From the NCBI RefSeq assembly GCF_964355755.1, contig NC_092676.1:4942288-5006287 (forward strand): DNA of 64,000 nt, written 5' to 3'. A program made the translations under genes and the position numbers. This DNA is from Antedon mediterranea (Eukaryota > Echinodermata > Crinoidea > Comatulida > Antedonidae). The notes beneath the pieces were generated by a model. The model was not told the DNA's origin and ran no database searches. It worked only from the letters and a program-made list of their open reading frames with translations. Positions within the stretch are counted from its first letter, which is position 1; each line of letters starts with the position of its first letter. This document shows positions 1 through 12,046 of this stretch, piece by piece.

Positions 1-53
1 GGGCACATCACATTTTTTGTCCCATAAAGTTTGATAGTCTAGACAGAGCTTTA
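1..53. mobile_element. MITE family A, right end (cut by window start)
   Basis: The segment ends in the TTGATAGTNTAGACAGAGCTTTA terminus that recurs in at least eight other places here (near 2210, 2957, 8058, 16128, 36901, 58595, 58841, 62848). Full copies are about 140-165 bp and nearly palindromic, starting AAGCTCTGTCTACACTATCAAACT-like and ending with its complement. There is no coding capacity, so it would be a non-autonomous TIR DNA transposon. Only the right half is in the window. Confidence 0.7.
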
Positions 54-2209
54 GACGCTAAAAACCATAGAGAGGGAAAACATGATTATGGCTATGGATT
101 ATGGTTTTACTGTCTTAATGACTCTCTGTCGGAACAGACAGTAACTTACCGATACTAACAGTGGTCGTTGGCCGATAGCTGTAATCAAATTGATTTTTGA
201 AGTAACGCATAAATATACTGGTTTTACCAACCTTTTCATCTCCTGAAGAATAAATAAATGAATGAATTCAAAAATATGAAAAAATTAATATAATAATATT
301 AATTAAGGGGCAATTGGAAAAATGACAAAGCTATGTGTATCATATAAAGTGGCTGATATCAATTATTGAGATATAAGTAAAATAAGCATTATAAAGCATA
401 AAAACAGCCAGAACAAATATGTAAACTGTATATGATTATGAATACTGATGTTATGAATAAATGATGTTGTATATGACGGTCATTTTTTAATTTATATTTA
501 AAAACTCACCCACTAAAACAATCTTAAATGAAGGCACTTGATTGTTATGGTAACCTGCTAAGACCAGCACTAAAATGAAAATAAAAAACGTTAAATTAAA
601 GTATGTCACTTGCTTATGTTAATTAACCTAGCCCTATCTATAGGCTAGGTCTAGCCTAGGCCCTAGTCAGTTTAGTAGGCTAGGGCCAGCCAGGCCTAGC
701 CTAGTAATGTATTATTTGAATGAAGTTTTTAATATAACAGGCACAAACAACACAGAAAGAAAATAAGGAAAAAAATAGTTTACCGTCTTCGCCTCGGCTA
801 CAACTGACACCCATTGTATAAACTAAATTGCAAAGGATTTGTCGAATTTCTTCAAACGTAGCTAGTCTAGGCCTGCCCCAACCCCTGGCTGCTGACACTC
901 ACACACCAACACACTAGGCCACACGCCTTCTTCGGAGGATCTCTCTCTCCCTCTCCCGGTTTGGCTGGGCCTGGCCTTCTTTGACTTATGTTTATCCCGA
1001 ACACCCTCTGCTCAAAATTCGGGAGGAGGGACAGGGTATGTTACACAGACCTCTTCAGTAAAAGCGTGCGTATACAGTTTTTCTATTTAATTATTTTAGC
1101 AATTTGTGGCCAAAATCTTGAAAACATGATTGTGTTGCTAGCAAACGTTGCTACGCGCGAACCTCATTTTTGTTATTGTGTATGGCGCCCTCTGTCATTT
1201 TACAGACACGAACGAAAAAGTGTGGATCACAGTGTGACGAGGCGGTATAGCCTTCGGCTATATAAAATCTTTGGTGGAAGTACAACTACAAGTGCTGCTT
1301 TTTGGTTGCATACTATTGTAAAATAAAACAGCAGCCAGCAAATGCCGCCCTCTATTACAATAGTTTATCACCCAACATTCACCCCTCTCCTGTGTGAAGT
1401 AAAGAAAACACGACTTGGGGATAATCAGAAGGCAGACCCATCACGTCATAAATGATCTTATGATATTATAATCAAAACGTAGGTTGTTTCCTTATTAAAA
1501 TTACTTTATTCACCTGGTGCAGACTCTATAATATTTGCCAAGTAAAAAAATCAGATTTTAGAGAAAAAACTGAAACAGTATTATCCTTATTATAGTTTTA
1601 TTAGCCTATCAAAATAAATTTGGGTTCATTCTACAAAATTAGAATAGATAAATGGACGTGAAGCATTATAATCAGACATCGACCAATCACAAGCGACAGT
1701 TAGAATAATTTATCGCGTCGTGATTGGTCCTTGGGTTAGAGTGAAAACCATCATCATCACCTGAGTATATTCATCTTTGTCATTTTTTGCGTTCCATACA
1801 CTGACATATAAATCTGTCCCACCAAGACGTTTTCTAATGGAATAATGCGTTTTCAGTTATAACATCGATAACAGGTGTACATTATGAATAATATGCTGTA
1901 ATAATAGCTAACTGAAATGTTAAAGTATCCCCAAGTCCTCTTCTGAACAATAAATGTCAGCGTAAAAGTTTTTGCGCACCTTAAGTTTTTACGATTAGGA
2001 CTATACTGAAAGTAAATCAATAAAATAACTAGGCCTACATGATTGATTGTCTATTTAAGCCTCGCGTGTATCACGCGAGTAATAAGCCTACGTGTGATAC
2101 ACATGCTCACACCCACCACACCCGTAAAACTACCAGAGAAATGATGTTGACATGATAATACCGTTCGTCATAAAAAGGGTTTTTTTTTGTTGTACCACGA
2201 TATTTTCTT
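54..2209. other. Intergenic, no supported gene
   Basis: AT-rich sequence with a CTAGGC-rich patch at 620-710 and a slightly more GC-rich stretch at 780-1330. A 112-codon open frame at 988-1326 has no recognisable domain and no coding character, so I do not call it. A fragment at 1658-1730 resembles the centre of MITE family B (CCAATCACAAGCGACAG core). Confidence 0.6.
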
Positions 2210-2449
2210 AAGCTCTGTCTACATAATCAAACTAACTTTATGTGACAAAAAAATATGTGTCCATACTATGGATATGATGAGTTCATATCTCTACAATATT
2301 TTTGCATATCAGTATCATATTTAGGCATATCACTACCATATTTGGGTACATCACACTTTTTTTTTCACAAACTAGTTTGATAGTACATTCGTCATCCTTT
2401 CTACACTAAGTCAAATCAAACTAGTTTGATAGTGTAGACAGACCTTTAG
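2210..2449. mobile_element. MITE family A, composite copy
   Basis: Starts AAGCTCTGTCTACAT and contains the family's CACTACCATATTTGGG inner segment. It carries two right ends: one at about 2365-2380, and a second ending in TAGACAGACCTTTA. A short unrelated piece (TTCGTCATCCTTTCTAC) lies between the ends and recurs at 2547-2563. This looks like a copy with a local rearrangement or a nested partial copy. Confidence 0.7.
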
Positions 2450-2956
2450 AAACAAATTGTCTTGCGGGTCTCGTGTATAACACAGCTATTTGTACGGATT
2501 CTATTTTTTAACTGAGCTAATCAACCGTCATCTTTATCCATAAATTCGTCATCCTTTCTACTAGTCAAGTAATAAAATACAAAATAGGTTTTATTAAACA
2601 TAAAAGTAACACATTCGCGTACTAATTGATTTATACAACTTATATGCGACACATTGTATCCTGTCTTTAAACCGAAAGTATTTTCCGCGATCAGAATTTC
2701 CGCACTTAGTGTGCTCCGAGTTCGCTAATTACTCAGAAATTATTAATATACCGGAAAGCTACAACTATTTTTATTTATGACATGTTATTAAAAGTTCACC
2801 AGCCGTCATAGTTACATTTTATTGCCAGTGAAAGGCGGGTTTTTCATTTATTTGTTTGAATGCTTTTATATAGGCTATGATCAGATCAAATATTGAGAAT
2901 TTGTTTAGCCCATTATGTTAATACGCCTATATAATATCTATGTTACTACAAGTATA

Positions 2957-3113
2957 AAGCTCTGTCTACGCTATCAAACTAGTTTGACTAAAAAGTTTGA
3001 TGTGCCAAAATATGGTAGTGATATGCTTAAATTTGGAGTGATATGACATCATCATGTCCATGGACACAAAACCATTTTTATCACATAAAGTTTGATAGTG
3101 TAGACAGATGTTA
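2957..3113. mobile_element. MITE family A copy
   Basis: A full-length near-palindromic copy from AAGCTCTGTCTACGC to GTGTAGACAGATGTTA. The internal order (TGGTAGTGATATG before CATCATCATGTCCATGG) is the opposite orientation to the 8058 copy. Noncoding. Confidence 0.8.
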
Positions 3114-3304
3114 AGGCCTTTCGTTAGAGATATGCGAATTTATCCATTGGTTCGTTTGGTGTAAAAATGCGCAACCAAACAGCAATATCTATCTATTTTC
3201 TTTAGCAATTCACGGAGTTCATTGTTTTGGTTTTAATTTTAAAATTACTGTTTACAGTATGTGACGTCTTTTAAATGCGTCACATGGTATTCAATTTCAA
3301 ACAA

Positions 3305-3480
3305 AGAATAACAATTTAACTGAGTGGTGGCGCCAGGATTTTTCCCGATCGAGGGCGGGCCGAAGTTCCCGACACGGGGGGTGGGGGAGTGAGCATGCGC
3401 GCGAACCTAGCATCCATTGGCTGGGGCCGTCTAGGGGGCCGGGCGGAGCCAGCCGCGGCACAGAGGCCTTGGGCCACCAG
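3305..3480. other. GC-rich patch of unknown nature
   Basis: About 170 bp that is clearly more GC-rich than its surroundings, with runs such as CGGGGGGTGGGGG and GGGGGCCGGGCGGAG. It is probably a degenerate repeat or transposon fragment. I see no exon, tRNA or terminal-repeat structure in it. Confidence 0.35.
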
Positions 3481-3753
3481 TGGGTGCAAATACCCGGTGG
3501 TCATGTTCTAGGTTTGAAAAATATTGCACACGGCGCGCGGCTGGTCGAAATCATACGAGACATTCGACAAGGAACCCGTCCTTATTGTATTGTTAGTTTG
3601 AATAATACGATAAAGGAAATCGTAGGCCTACCTTCATTATGTATTATTTCGCGCCTGCCTCTAAATGTCTTCCCGGTTTGGCAATTGATTTCCTTCCGCT
3701 TGAGTCTCCTAATATCTTATCTCATTGTCTCGTGCGTTTCTTAGAAGTTGCGC

Positions 3754-4240
3754 TTATCGAACCATTTTTTAATTTACCTTCTACGGAAGCAGATCTTTTT
3801 AAAGACATTATTGCCAAAACAATTCGGTTATAGTACGGTGTACTTACTTTTGATTTTAAAGTATATTACAGAATGGGGTACCGTATAATAACCAATCAAA
3901 AGTGACGAAGTACCCGTTTGTATTCTTATCGAACCATTTTTTCCGTCTTTAGAGGAAGAATGGTTTTTAAAGACATTTTGCCAAAACAATTTGATTATAA
4001 CGTACGCGTACTCACTTTCGATTTTAAAGTATATTACAGAATGGGGTACCGTATAATAGCCAATCAAAAGTGACGAAGTATCCGTTCTTATCGAACCATT
4101 TTCTTTTGTTTAAGTATATTAGAGGAAGATTGTTTTTTTAAAGAAATATATTATTGACATTATTTTGTTATATACGGTACTTACGGAATCGAATGTAATA
4201 TTACAGAAAGGGTATATAATAGTAGGCCTATAACAAGTGT
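3754..4240. repeat. Three degenerate tandem copies of a ~160-175 bp unit
   Basis: Copies start at about 3754, 3927 and 4088, each with CTTATCGAACCATTTT. The first two carry TTTTAAAGACATT, GCCAAAACAATT, TTTTAAAGTATATTACAGAATGGGGTACCG and CCAATCAAAAGTGACGAAGTA in the same order; the third is partial. The periods are about 173 and 161 bp. Short open frames inside are by-products of the repeat. Confidence 0.75.
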
Positions 4241-5910
4241 CAGAGTATCCGTTCGTAGGTAGTGATTACGTATATTACGCGTATATGGCGCGTATGATTT
4301 CGAAGCCGTGTCCTAGTGGGAACAGAGATTTGAATACATACTCATGTAGGCCTAGGCCCAGCCGTTCAGATGGATGGCAACCGGGACGGGGGAGATTTAA
4401 ACGGAGGCCAATTCCTGTTTTGCGTTTGTTCGATCTGGCCTAGGCCTAGAGTGACCAGTTTTATTGTGTTAATTGTGATCTTATATTGGGACAGGGGTGG
4501 TTGTACTTACCTCTAGGCTATACTGTATAAATACAGTAGGCCACGAGTATAGGCCTAATCCAAATTCGATATAAAACACACGTTTATTTAATAACAATAA
4601 TATGTTTAATGTTCATTCACATGTATTTCATTGTTATATAAAATATTTCAGGGATCTTACAGAGAAAAGTTTATTTTCCCTTTGAAAAAAGAAAATCATA
4701 AAATACAGTTTCATACAAGTTGAATAAAAAAAAAATAATATAAAACGAAAAATAGATAATTCGATCAACACACATTGATCTAATTATATTATTATATATA
4801 AGCTTTTTTTTGTATCTCCATTGAGATCCAGCCACTGATACTCACAGCATTGTCATTTATTCAGTAATTTGCCTTTGGATTTATACACATAATATATTAT
4901 CTATGTGCCATTTTAAGTGTTATTATTGAATAATAATATTTATACATAATAATATTGTCGATTTGGTACTTGTTGTTTTTACTTCCCGATACCTGTTCTA
5001 GAAGACGGGTTGACAAACTATAATTTCCTTTTAATAATAGTAATTTATGTAAAATGGTGTTTCCGCGTGGAATTATTAAAAACTGTTAATCCTGTTTTTT
5101 GGGGTTTCAGTGGCCTAAAGATTGACACAAAACATTGCCATATAATAACAATCCTTTCACTGATTATAACATAAGGCGTAGTTGTTCATAGAAAGTATGA
5201 TTCTGGTGTCAAGGATCGAAAATGTCATTTCCAAATGTCATAAACAAAATTATTACGTCATTATCTATGCCCAGTGTGTACGTGATGGACTTTGATTATA
5301 AGAATAAGGGAAAATCCCAATCATTAAAATGTTAATTCTTCGAAAAAAAATGTAAATCAAAAATAATATGACGTCGACTATGATTAATAAGTTTCCTTTT
5401 TCAAAAATAAAATTACGTAATTATGGGATTTTTTCGAAATATTAATCATTGTGATTTACAGTGATTTTTACAAACAAAAACATTATAAAATATATACAGT
5501 GATTATTTACAGTAATGATAATAATACAAATTAATTGTTTATATTGACTATTATTGGAAACAGAAGTTGCCAATACTAAAATACTGAATAATTTTATATT
5601 GATCTTCATTAATCTATAATGCATATTATACAAAGTTATATACCAATTGTTATAATCATTTACTACATTCGTTTACTGATGATGCTGAAAAATTACTTAT
5701 TCATTTTAAATTATAATGTATATCGAACATAATATTAATATTGTCTGCTTCAATATTTAACCCGACAATGCCGTTTTTTAAGCTTTGCTAAATGATTCTG
5801 TATTCGTGATTTCCATCTGATAATGGGATATCTCTGATAATAAAATTATTCCTAAACTGAAATTAACCTTCTTTGTCACAATTAAGGATTTTTATTAATT
5901 AATCTCCTTA
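4241..5910. other. Intergenic AT-rich stretch, nothing supported
   Basis: AT-rich DNA with scattered TAGGCCTA words and poly-A/T runs. I see no conserved exon, RNA gene or terminal repeats. Confidence 0.5.
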
Positions 5911-6960
5911 ACATATGTGGCTTTTGTTATTTGTTTGCTGTTTGTTTATTTGTTTGATTGCTGTTTGTTTGTCTATTTGTTGTTTGTTTATCTATTTGTT
6001 GTTTGTTTATTTGTTTGTTTGCCATTTGTTTATTTGTTTGTTTGTCTATTTGTTGATTGTCTATTTGTTGTTTGTTTGCTATTTGTTTGTCTATTATTTG
6101 TTTGTTTATTTGTTTGTTTGTCTATTTGTTGTTTGTTTATTTGCTGTTTGTTTGCTATTTGTTTGTCTATTATTTGTTTGTTTATTTGTTTGTTTGTCTA
6201 TTTGTTGTTTGTTTATTTGCTGTTTGTTTGTTGTTTGTTTGTCTATTATTTGTTTGTTTATTTGTTTGTTTGTCTATTTGTTGTTTTTTTTCTGTTTGTT
6301 TGTCTATTTGTTGTTTGTTTATTTGTTTGATTGTTGTTTGTTTGTCTATTTGTTGTTTGTTTGCAGTTTGTTTGTTTGTTGTTTGTTTGTCTATTTGTTG
6401 TTTGTTTACTTTTTTTGTATGTTTGTTGTTTGTTTTCTGTTTTGTTTTTGGCTATTTGTTTGCTGTTTGTTTATGGTTGTTTGTGTGTTTGCTGTTTGTT
6501 TGGCTGCTTGTTTGTTTGTTTGTCTGTTTGGTGTATGGCTGTTTGTTTTGCAGTTTGTTTGCTGTTTGTCTATTTGTTGTTTGTTGTTTGTTTTCTGTTT
6601 TGTTTATGGCTATTTATTTGCTGTTTGTTTATGGTTGTTTGTGTGTTTGCTGTTTTATTTGTCTATTTGTTCGCTGCTTGTTTGCTGTTTGTTTGTATGT
6701 TTGTTTGTTATATGTTTGTTGTTTTGTTTATTTGTTTGTTTGTATGTTTGTTTGTTGTTTGTTTGTCTGTTTGTTTATGGTTGTTTGTTTATTTGTTTGT
6801 CTGCTGTTTGTCTATTTGTTTGTTTATATGTTTGTTTGTTATTTGTTTGCTGTTGTGTTAATGGCTGTATTTTTTATTTGCTATTAGGTTTATGGCTGTT
6901 TATTTGCTTCTTGTTTTAAGGCTGTTTTTAGTTTCGTTTTGTTTATTGGTTTGTTCTTTG
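5911..6960. repeat. TTTG-rich low-complexity array (~1.05 kb)
   Basis: Degenerate mixture of TTTG, ATTTG, CTATTTG and CTGTTTG units over about 1 kb. TTTG-type units contain no stop codon in any + frame, so long overlapping open frames appear (one of 334 codons, Cys/Leu/Phe/Val only). Their composition and simultaneous openness in several frames mark them as artefacts. Confidence 0.9.
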
Positions 6961-8057
6961 TTTTAAATGAAGTCAAACTCATATGTCAATAAATATGATA
7001 CCTTTGTTTTGTATCATTTTATTATTTGTATTATCTTTAATTTCAAAATTCAATTGAAAAGTTTATCCACACCTATTTTCAATTTCATCGGATTTACACG
7101 GAAAAGAGAAATATTATCGCATTTTTTCAATAATAGACGGAAATTGTTGAATTTGTTATTAAGGAAATGTTGTATAAAAACCTTGCAAAAATGCACGAAA
7201 TTATGAATTTTACTTAATAAATCGCCACGCCATGTTCAAGGAAGTGTGAGGAGTGTTTGAGGAAATTCATCGCATTTCATAATTTTTTTTATATAAGTAT
7301 AAAGAAAATGAAAGAAAATATAAAATTTAAGTTATTGCGCAATTACAATATTGTAACAAACAATATGAATTGACTTCAAAATGATTTTCAAAAAAAAAAG
7401 GAAAAAAAAAACCTTTAAAATGAAATAAAGATAAACGTCACAAATGGCGGTTCGATGTGTTTGAAAATTAATATCTGCAGAAGAGGTTGGGACTCGTCCA
7501 GAAAAATACATTTCATATTTATCAATGAAAAAACAATTTTTTTTAAACAATTTTATTTCTACTACTTTGAATGTATTCTTGGGTGAATTCTTAAAACTAT
7601 TGGTAATCATTTTTGTTTCTCTTTTTTTTAAAGCTCTCTCTGTCTCTTTCTTCCTGACCACCACCTTCCGCGCGACTTCTCCACTCCCCCCCCCCCCTCT
7701 CCGGAAAAATCATGATAGGTTACATTATAATATCATGGGGGGGGGGGGAAATTACTGGTTTTACTGGTGTATTTTTTCCATGATTGTATATCAAATTACA
7801 CACCTGAGCGTATGTCTATCTTTGTCATGATTGGTTGATTAATGATCACATGTCGTGCATTATAATACAATTTTAACTCACTCAGCTTCAAAAAGAGATT
7901 CCAGTTATTTGTCATAATAGCTTATGTCAGGGATTTAAACTCATTTTTGTATAATTTATTTATTTTTTCTGTATTGACAGACTGGGAATATCAGTATCCA
8001 ACACAAACTGTCTAACACGAGTCACACGATATCAATAATAGACAATATTTTTGCTAC
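6961..8057. other. Intergenic, no supported gene
   Basis: AT-rich with homopolymer runs (A/T tracts, C9 near 7687 and G10 near 7737). No exon or repeat family recognised. Confidence 0.5.
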
Positions 8058-8214
8058 TAAAGCTCTGTCTACACTATCAAACTTTATGTGATGTGTCCAT
8101 GGACACGATGATGTCATATCACTACCATATTTGGGCATATCACTACTATATTTAAGCACATCACACTTTTTGTCAAACTACTTTGATAGTGTAGACGAGC
8201 TTTAGGATTCTAAA
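8058..8214. mobile_element. MITE family A copy
   Basis: From TAAAGCTCTGTCTACACTATC to GTGTAGACGAGCTTTA. The inner segment has CCATGGACACGATGATG and the CACTACCATATTTGGGC motif. The termini are inverted repeats. Confidence 0.85.
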
Positions 8215-8744
8215 AACAAATTCTGACAATAATGAAGAATTTTTTAATGAACATAAAAAGATATTATTATTAAAATGGTGTCATACATAGCGCGCAGTAA
8301 TCGGTTCCAGTTGTTTGTGTTATGAGTCTATTGAAAGTGTTAGTCGACCCCAATATGGACATCCCACCAAAAGATAATATAAGACCACTCTTCCTTTTTT
8401 CATAAAAATACCATTCCGGACGCCATTAAAAATAATACTTACTCATGTGACGTTTTATTATCACCTTTTAACGCTTGAACATGTACCAATGAAACAATTC
8501 AAGTAAGTGTTTCTATCTATAGAGATACTATTAACAATAGCGAAGTGAGGCGATCAGAATCGGTCGTAGACCTAGCTATTAAACACAAATATTATTAGTA
8601 GAAGAACACCATAAATCATGGCCAATTTGTTAAAATATTACAACAGCCTTCCTCTATTAGTTGAATAAAATGAATACTTTCTTGGTAAAAGTCTTAAATT
8701 ATATTTCACAAACAGAGATCGTGCATAGATAATAGTGTTTACTA

Positions 8745-9990
8745 TCATAGTGTTACTGTGGTGTTATATAAGGTATAGTATTACTTATATTAGTGTTACT
8801 GTGGTGTTATATAAGGTATAGTATTATTTATATTAGTGTTACAGTTATATCTCAGAAGAGCGTTAGTGTAGTACTACACAGGTATTCGTATTACTATCCT
8901 GTGTTAATGCTGTTATATATTTAGGTATTAGTGTTACTGTTATATATGTAGGTATTAGTGTTACTGTTATATATCTATGTATTAGTGTTTCTGTTATATA
9001 GGCCTATATGTATTAGTGTTACTGTTATATATCTATGTATTAGTGTTACTGGTATATATCTAGGTATTAGTGTTTCTCTTATTATATATATAGGCCTATA
9101 AGTATTAGTGTTACTGTTATATATCTAGGTATTAGTGTTACTGTTATATACTGTATCTAGGTATTAGTGTTACTGTTATATATCTAGGTATTAGTGTTAC
9201 TGTTATATATCTAGGTATTAGTGTTACTGTTATATATCTAGGTATTAGTGTTACTGTTATATATCTAGGTATTAGTGTTACTGTTATATATCTAGGTATT
9301 AGTGTTACTGTTATACGTATTAGTGTTCTGTTATTATTATTTATGTATTAGTGTTACTGTTATATATCTAGGTATTAGTGTTACTGTTATATATCTAGGT
9401 ATTAGTGTTACTGTTACATATCTAGGTATTAGTGTTACTGTTATATATCTAGGTATTAGTGTTACTGTTATATATCTAGGTATTAGTGTTACTGTTATAA
9501 GTATTAGTGTTCTGTTATTATTATTTATGTATTAGTGTTACTGTTATATATCTAGGTATTAGTGTTACTGTTATATATCTAGGTATTAGTGTTACTGTTA
9601 CATATCTAGGTATTAGTGTTACTGTTATATATCTAGGTATTAGTGTTACTGGTATATATCTAGGTATTAGTGTTACTGTTATAAGTATTAGTGTTCTGTT
9701 ATTATTATTTATGTATTAGTGTTACTGTTATATATCTAGGTATTAGTGTTACTGTTATATATCTAGGTATTAGTGTTACTGTTACATATCTAGGTATTAG
9801 TGTTACTGTTATATATCTAGGTATTAGTGTTACTGGTATATATCTAGGTATTAGTGTTACTGTTATAAGTATTAGTGTTCTGTTATTATTATTTATGTAT
9901 TAGTGTGACTGTTATAGGTATTAGTGTTCTGTTATATATCTAGGTATTAGTGTTATTAATGTTATAAAAAAAAAATAAAAAAAGTTATTA
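8745..9990. repeat. 27-bp minisatellite with ~184-bp higher-order period
   Basis: The basic unit is about 27 bp (TATTAGTGTTACTG + TTATATATCTAGG). It is irregular in 8745-9110 and regular from about 9110. In 9310-9900 a variant block (TATTAGTGTTCTGTTATTATT) recurs about every 184 bp (near 9312, 9496, 9680, 9864), with five to six 27-bp units between. Because 27 is a multiple of 3, one frame stays open and reads a 9-residue repeat; this is a repeat artefact, not a gene. Confidence 0.92.
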
Positions 9991-11420
9991 ATATTAATGC
10001 TGGCTCCCTTTGACAACAGCTGTGTGAATTCAGCGCTCTATTAGTTCATATAATATTTGATGGTATTTCTAAGAACCTCCCAATTGCTGCCAACCATTAA
10101 CGGACACCAATTGAACGGAAAGGATTTCGTCATGCAAGGAAGGTGAAACGTTTCAGCGAAATGTTTTCTTGTAAGTCGTTAATATACGCGCACACACAAT
10201 CATTACCACCACATTCATATCTAAGATTTTGACGAGAACAGACTAGAACATACAATACATCATAAAAGAATAATAAGTGATTTTGCAGTTTGGAACGATA
10301 TGCGTCTGTATATTCCTAGGAAGCCCACGAAATTACACTCACCTCCCGTCTTGCATGGAACGGTAAGAAAAATAGTATTCGACATTTTATTAATTTAATT
10401 TTGAAAAAAAAAATTTAAATATAATTTCTTTTTATATAATTAATATTAATATTAACTATTGGTAAGATGGTTTTACTTCGCTTCCAATATTTTTTCCTTA
10501 TCTAAAAATTAATTAATTATCTTTCAATATCAATTACTATTAGAAGAAGCATTTTGTCTAATTGTAATTAGTAGGCCTATTATAAAAATTATTAATTAAT
10601 TTATTATTAATATCAAACTTTATTATGCGCATTCAGTTAAATTCTTTATTTATCTACTTATCTTTTTATTTTCTCACTTCTGGTTTAATTTTTCTTTTCA
10701 TCTTTAAACTTATGAAAAGCATAATTATAATATTTGCCTATACATTTTGGAAATACGTCGAACGTTTTGCAATTTAGTTAATACCGGTATCTTTACTGTA
10801 GATTCAACATTATTGTACATTATTTATTGATCAACGGTGCCAATTAATCCGTTTTATTTAAATATTTGTTCAGTTGATTTATAATAAAATAGTAATACTG
10901 CAAAAACTGTTATATTTAAAATTGAGGTTTAAAAATTGATGAATATTTCAGTTAAGCGCTTTTTGGTTGTTTGTGTTAGTTTCGTTTGGATTCGTATTGT
11001 TTTTTTCCTTTTAAATTTAAATTTAAATTTAAATTTTAAATTTAAATTTAAATTTGCCTTTGTATAGGAACATTATGAAGTATGTATATATGTAGAAAAA
11101 AAATGTATGTATTGTAAGACATTAAGATGTATTGTCCCTAATTAATCTTTAATTTTCATGTTTTGGGGGGACAACACATCTTTAAAAGTTGAAATTACCT
11201 CACAACAAATTAAAAGTGTTACTGTTATATTAATTAGCTTAAACAAGGTAGGCTTACCTTGAACTTGACAATATAAAGATGCGGCTCGTTTAATACAAAA
11301 CTTTCGTCGAAATCTAGTGTACTGTACTATTTTAAGACCTTTCGCCAAGGCTTATGGCTTACTGTATTAATCACCTTAAACTAGTCTGACAGTGAAAGAT
11401 GGACCCGGTATTATAACCTT
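9991..11420. other. Intergenic AT-rich stretch with short ATTTAAA repeat
   Basis: No gene recognised. 11010-11056 is a short tandem of TTTAAAT units. 11120-11185 resembles a short piece of repeat family D (AAGATGTATTGTCCC). Confidence 0.5.
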
Positions 11421-11444
11421 CATTGGCTTCTTCATTATCTAAAC

Positions 11445-11745
11445 ACTATCCATTTTGTTGTATATTAAAACATCGTGTGTTTTTCCCTCAAATAGATTTA
11501 ATTCCTTAGATTTAAACCACGAATTATGACAATTATTATGTAAATATCTTTAGTTAGACATGTGTTTTTTTTGTTTTTTCTATTTTAAGTTCCACTGATA
11601 CACAGCGCCATTTTGTTGTATTATATTAAAACATCGTGTGTTTTTCCCTCAAATAGAATTTAATTCCTTTGATTTAAACCACAAAAAAAAACCCCACAGA
11701 AAATGATTATGTAAATATCTTTAGTTAGGCCCATGTTTTAGTTTT
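11445..11745. repeat. Direct duplication of a ~120-bp segment
   Basis: 11448-11565 and 11613-11735 share CCATTTTGTTGTAT, AAAACATCGTGTGTTTTTCC, AATTCCTT, GATTTAAACCAC and ATTATGTAAATATCTTTAG in the same order. The two copies are diverged by indels and an A-tract. Confidence 0.8.
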
Positions 11746-11747
11746 GT

Positions 11748-12046
11748 TAAAGATGTATTTTCCCCCAAAACATTTTAAAAAAAAATGAAGAAGTTTAAAT
11801 AGGCCATTTTGCAGTTTTTATAAAGGTATTTACGTCTTAAAAAAAAAATTTAATTTATTATTAATCTATTTCACTTATAAAAAGACAAAAAAAACTAACA
11901 ATTTTAACCAAAAACGATTGTCTGACAGACAAAAGTATATTTTGCTTTAAATTAGGCCTATATAATTTATTTCCGGTAAATATTTTAATTTTTTGATTTT
12001 AAATTTGAAAAAAAAAAAATTTTTTAGGGGAACAATATATCTTTAA
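11748..12046. mobile_element. MITE family D copy
   Basis: Termini AAAGATGTATTTTCCCCC and GGGGAACAATATATCTTTAA are imperfect inverted repeats around a ~300-bp AT-rich noncoding body with a GTCTGACAGACAA centre. A second copy is at 41098-41390 and a reversed partial one at 41757-41985. Confidence 0.6.

Noticed and set aside
988-1326. 112-codon open frame
   Set aside because: No recognisable domain, ordinary AT-rich composition, no splice or neighbour support.
3316-3504. GC-rich Pro/Arg-rich open frame on the minus strand
   Set aside because: It coincides with a GC-rich degenerate patch; the composition alone explains it.
5915-6919. 334-codon open frame plus overlapping long frames in other phases
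   Set aside because: TTTG-type repeats contain no stop codons in several frames; the translation is only Cys, Leu, Phe, Val, Ile and Tyr.
9302-9903. Open frames of 70-77 codons with a 9-residue repeat
   Set aside because: They are the 27-bp minisatellite read in frame.
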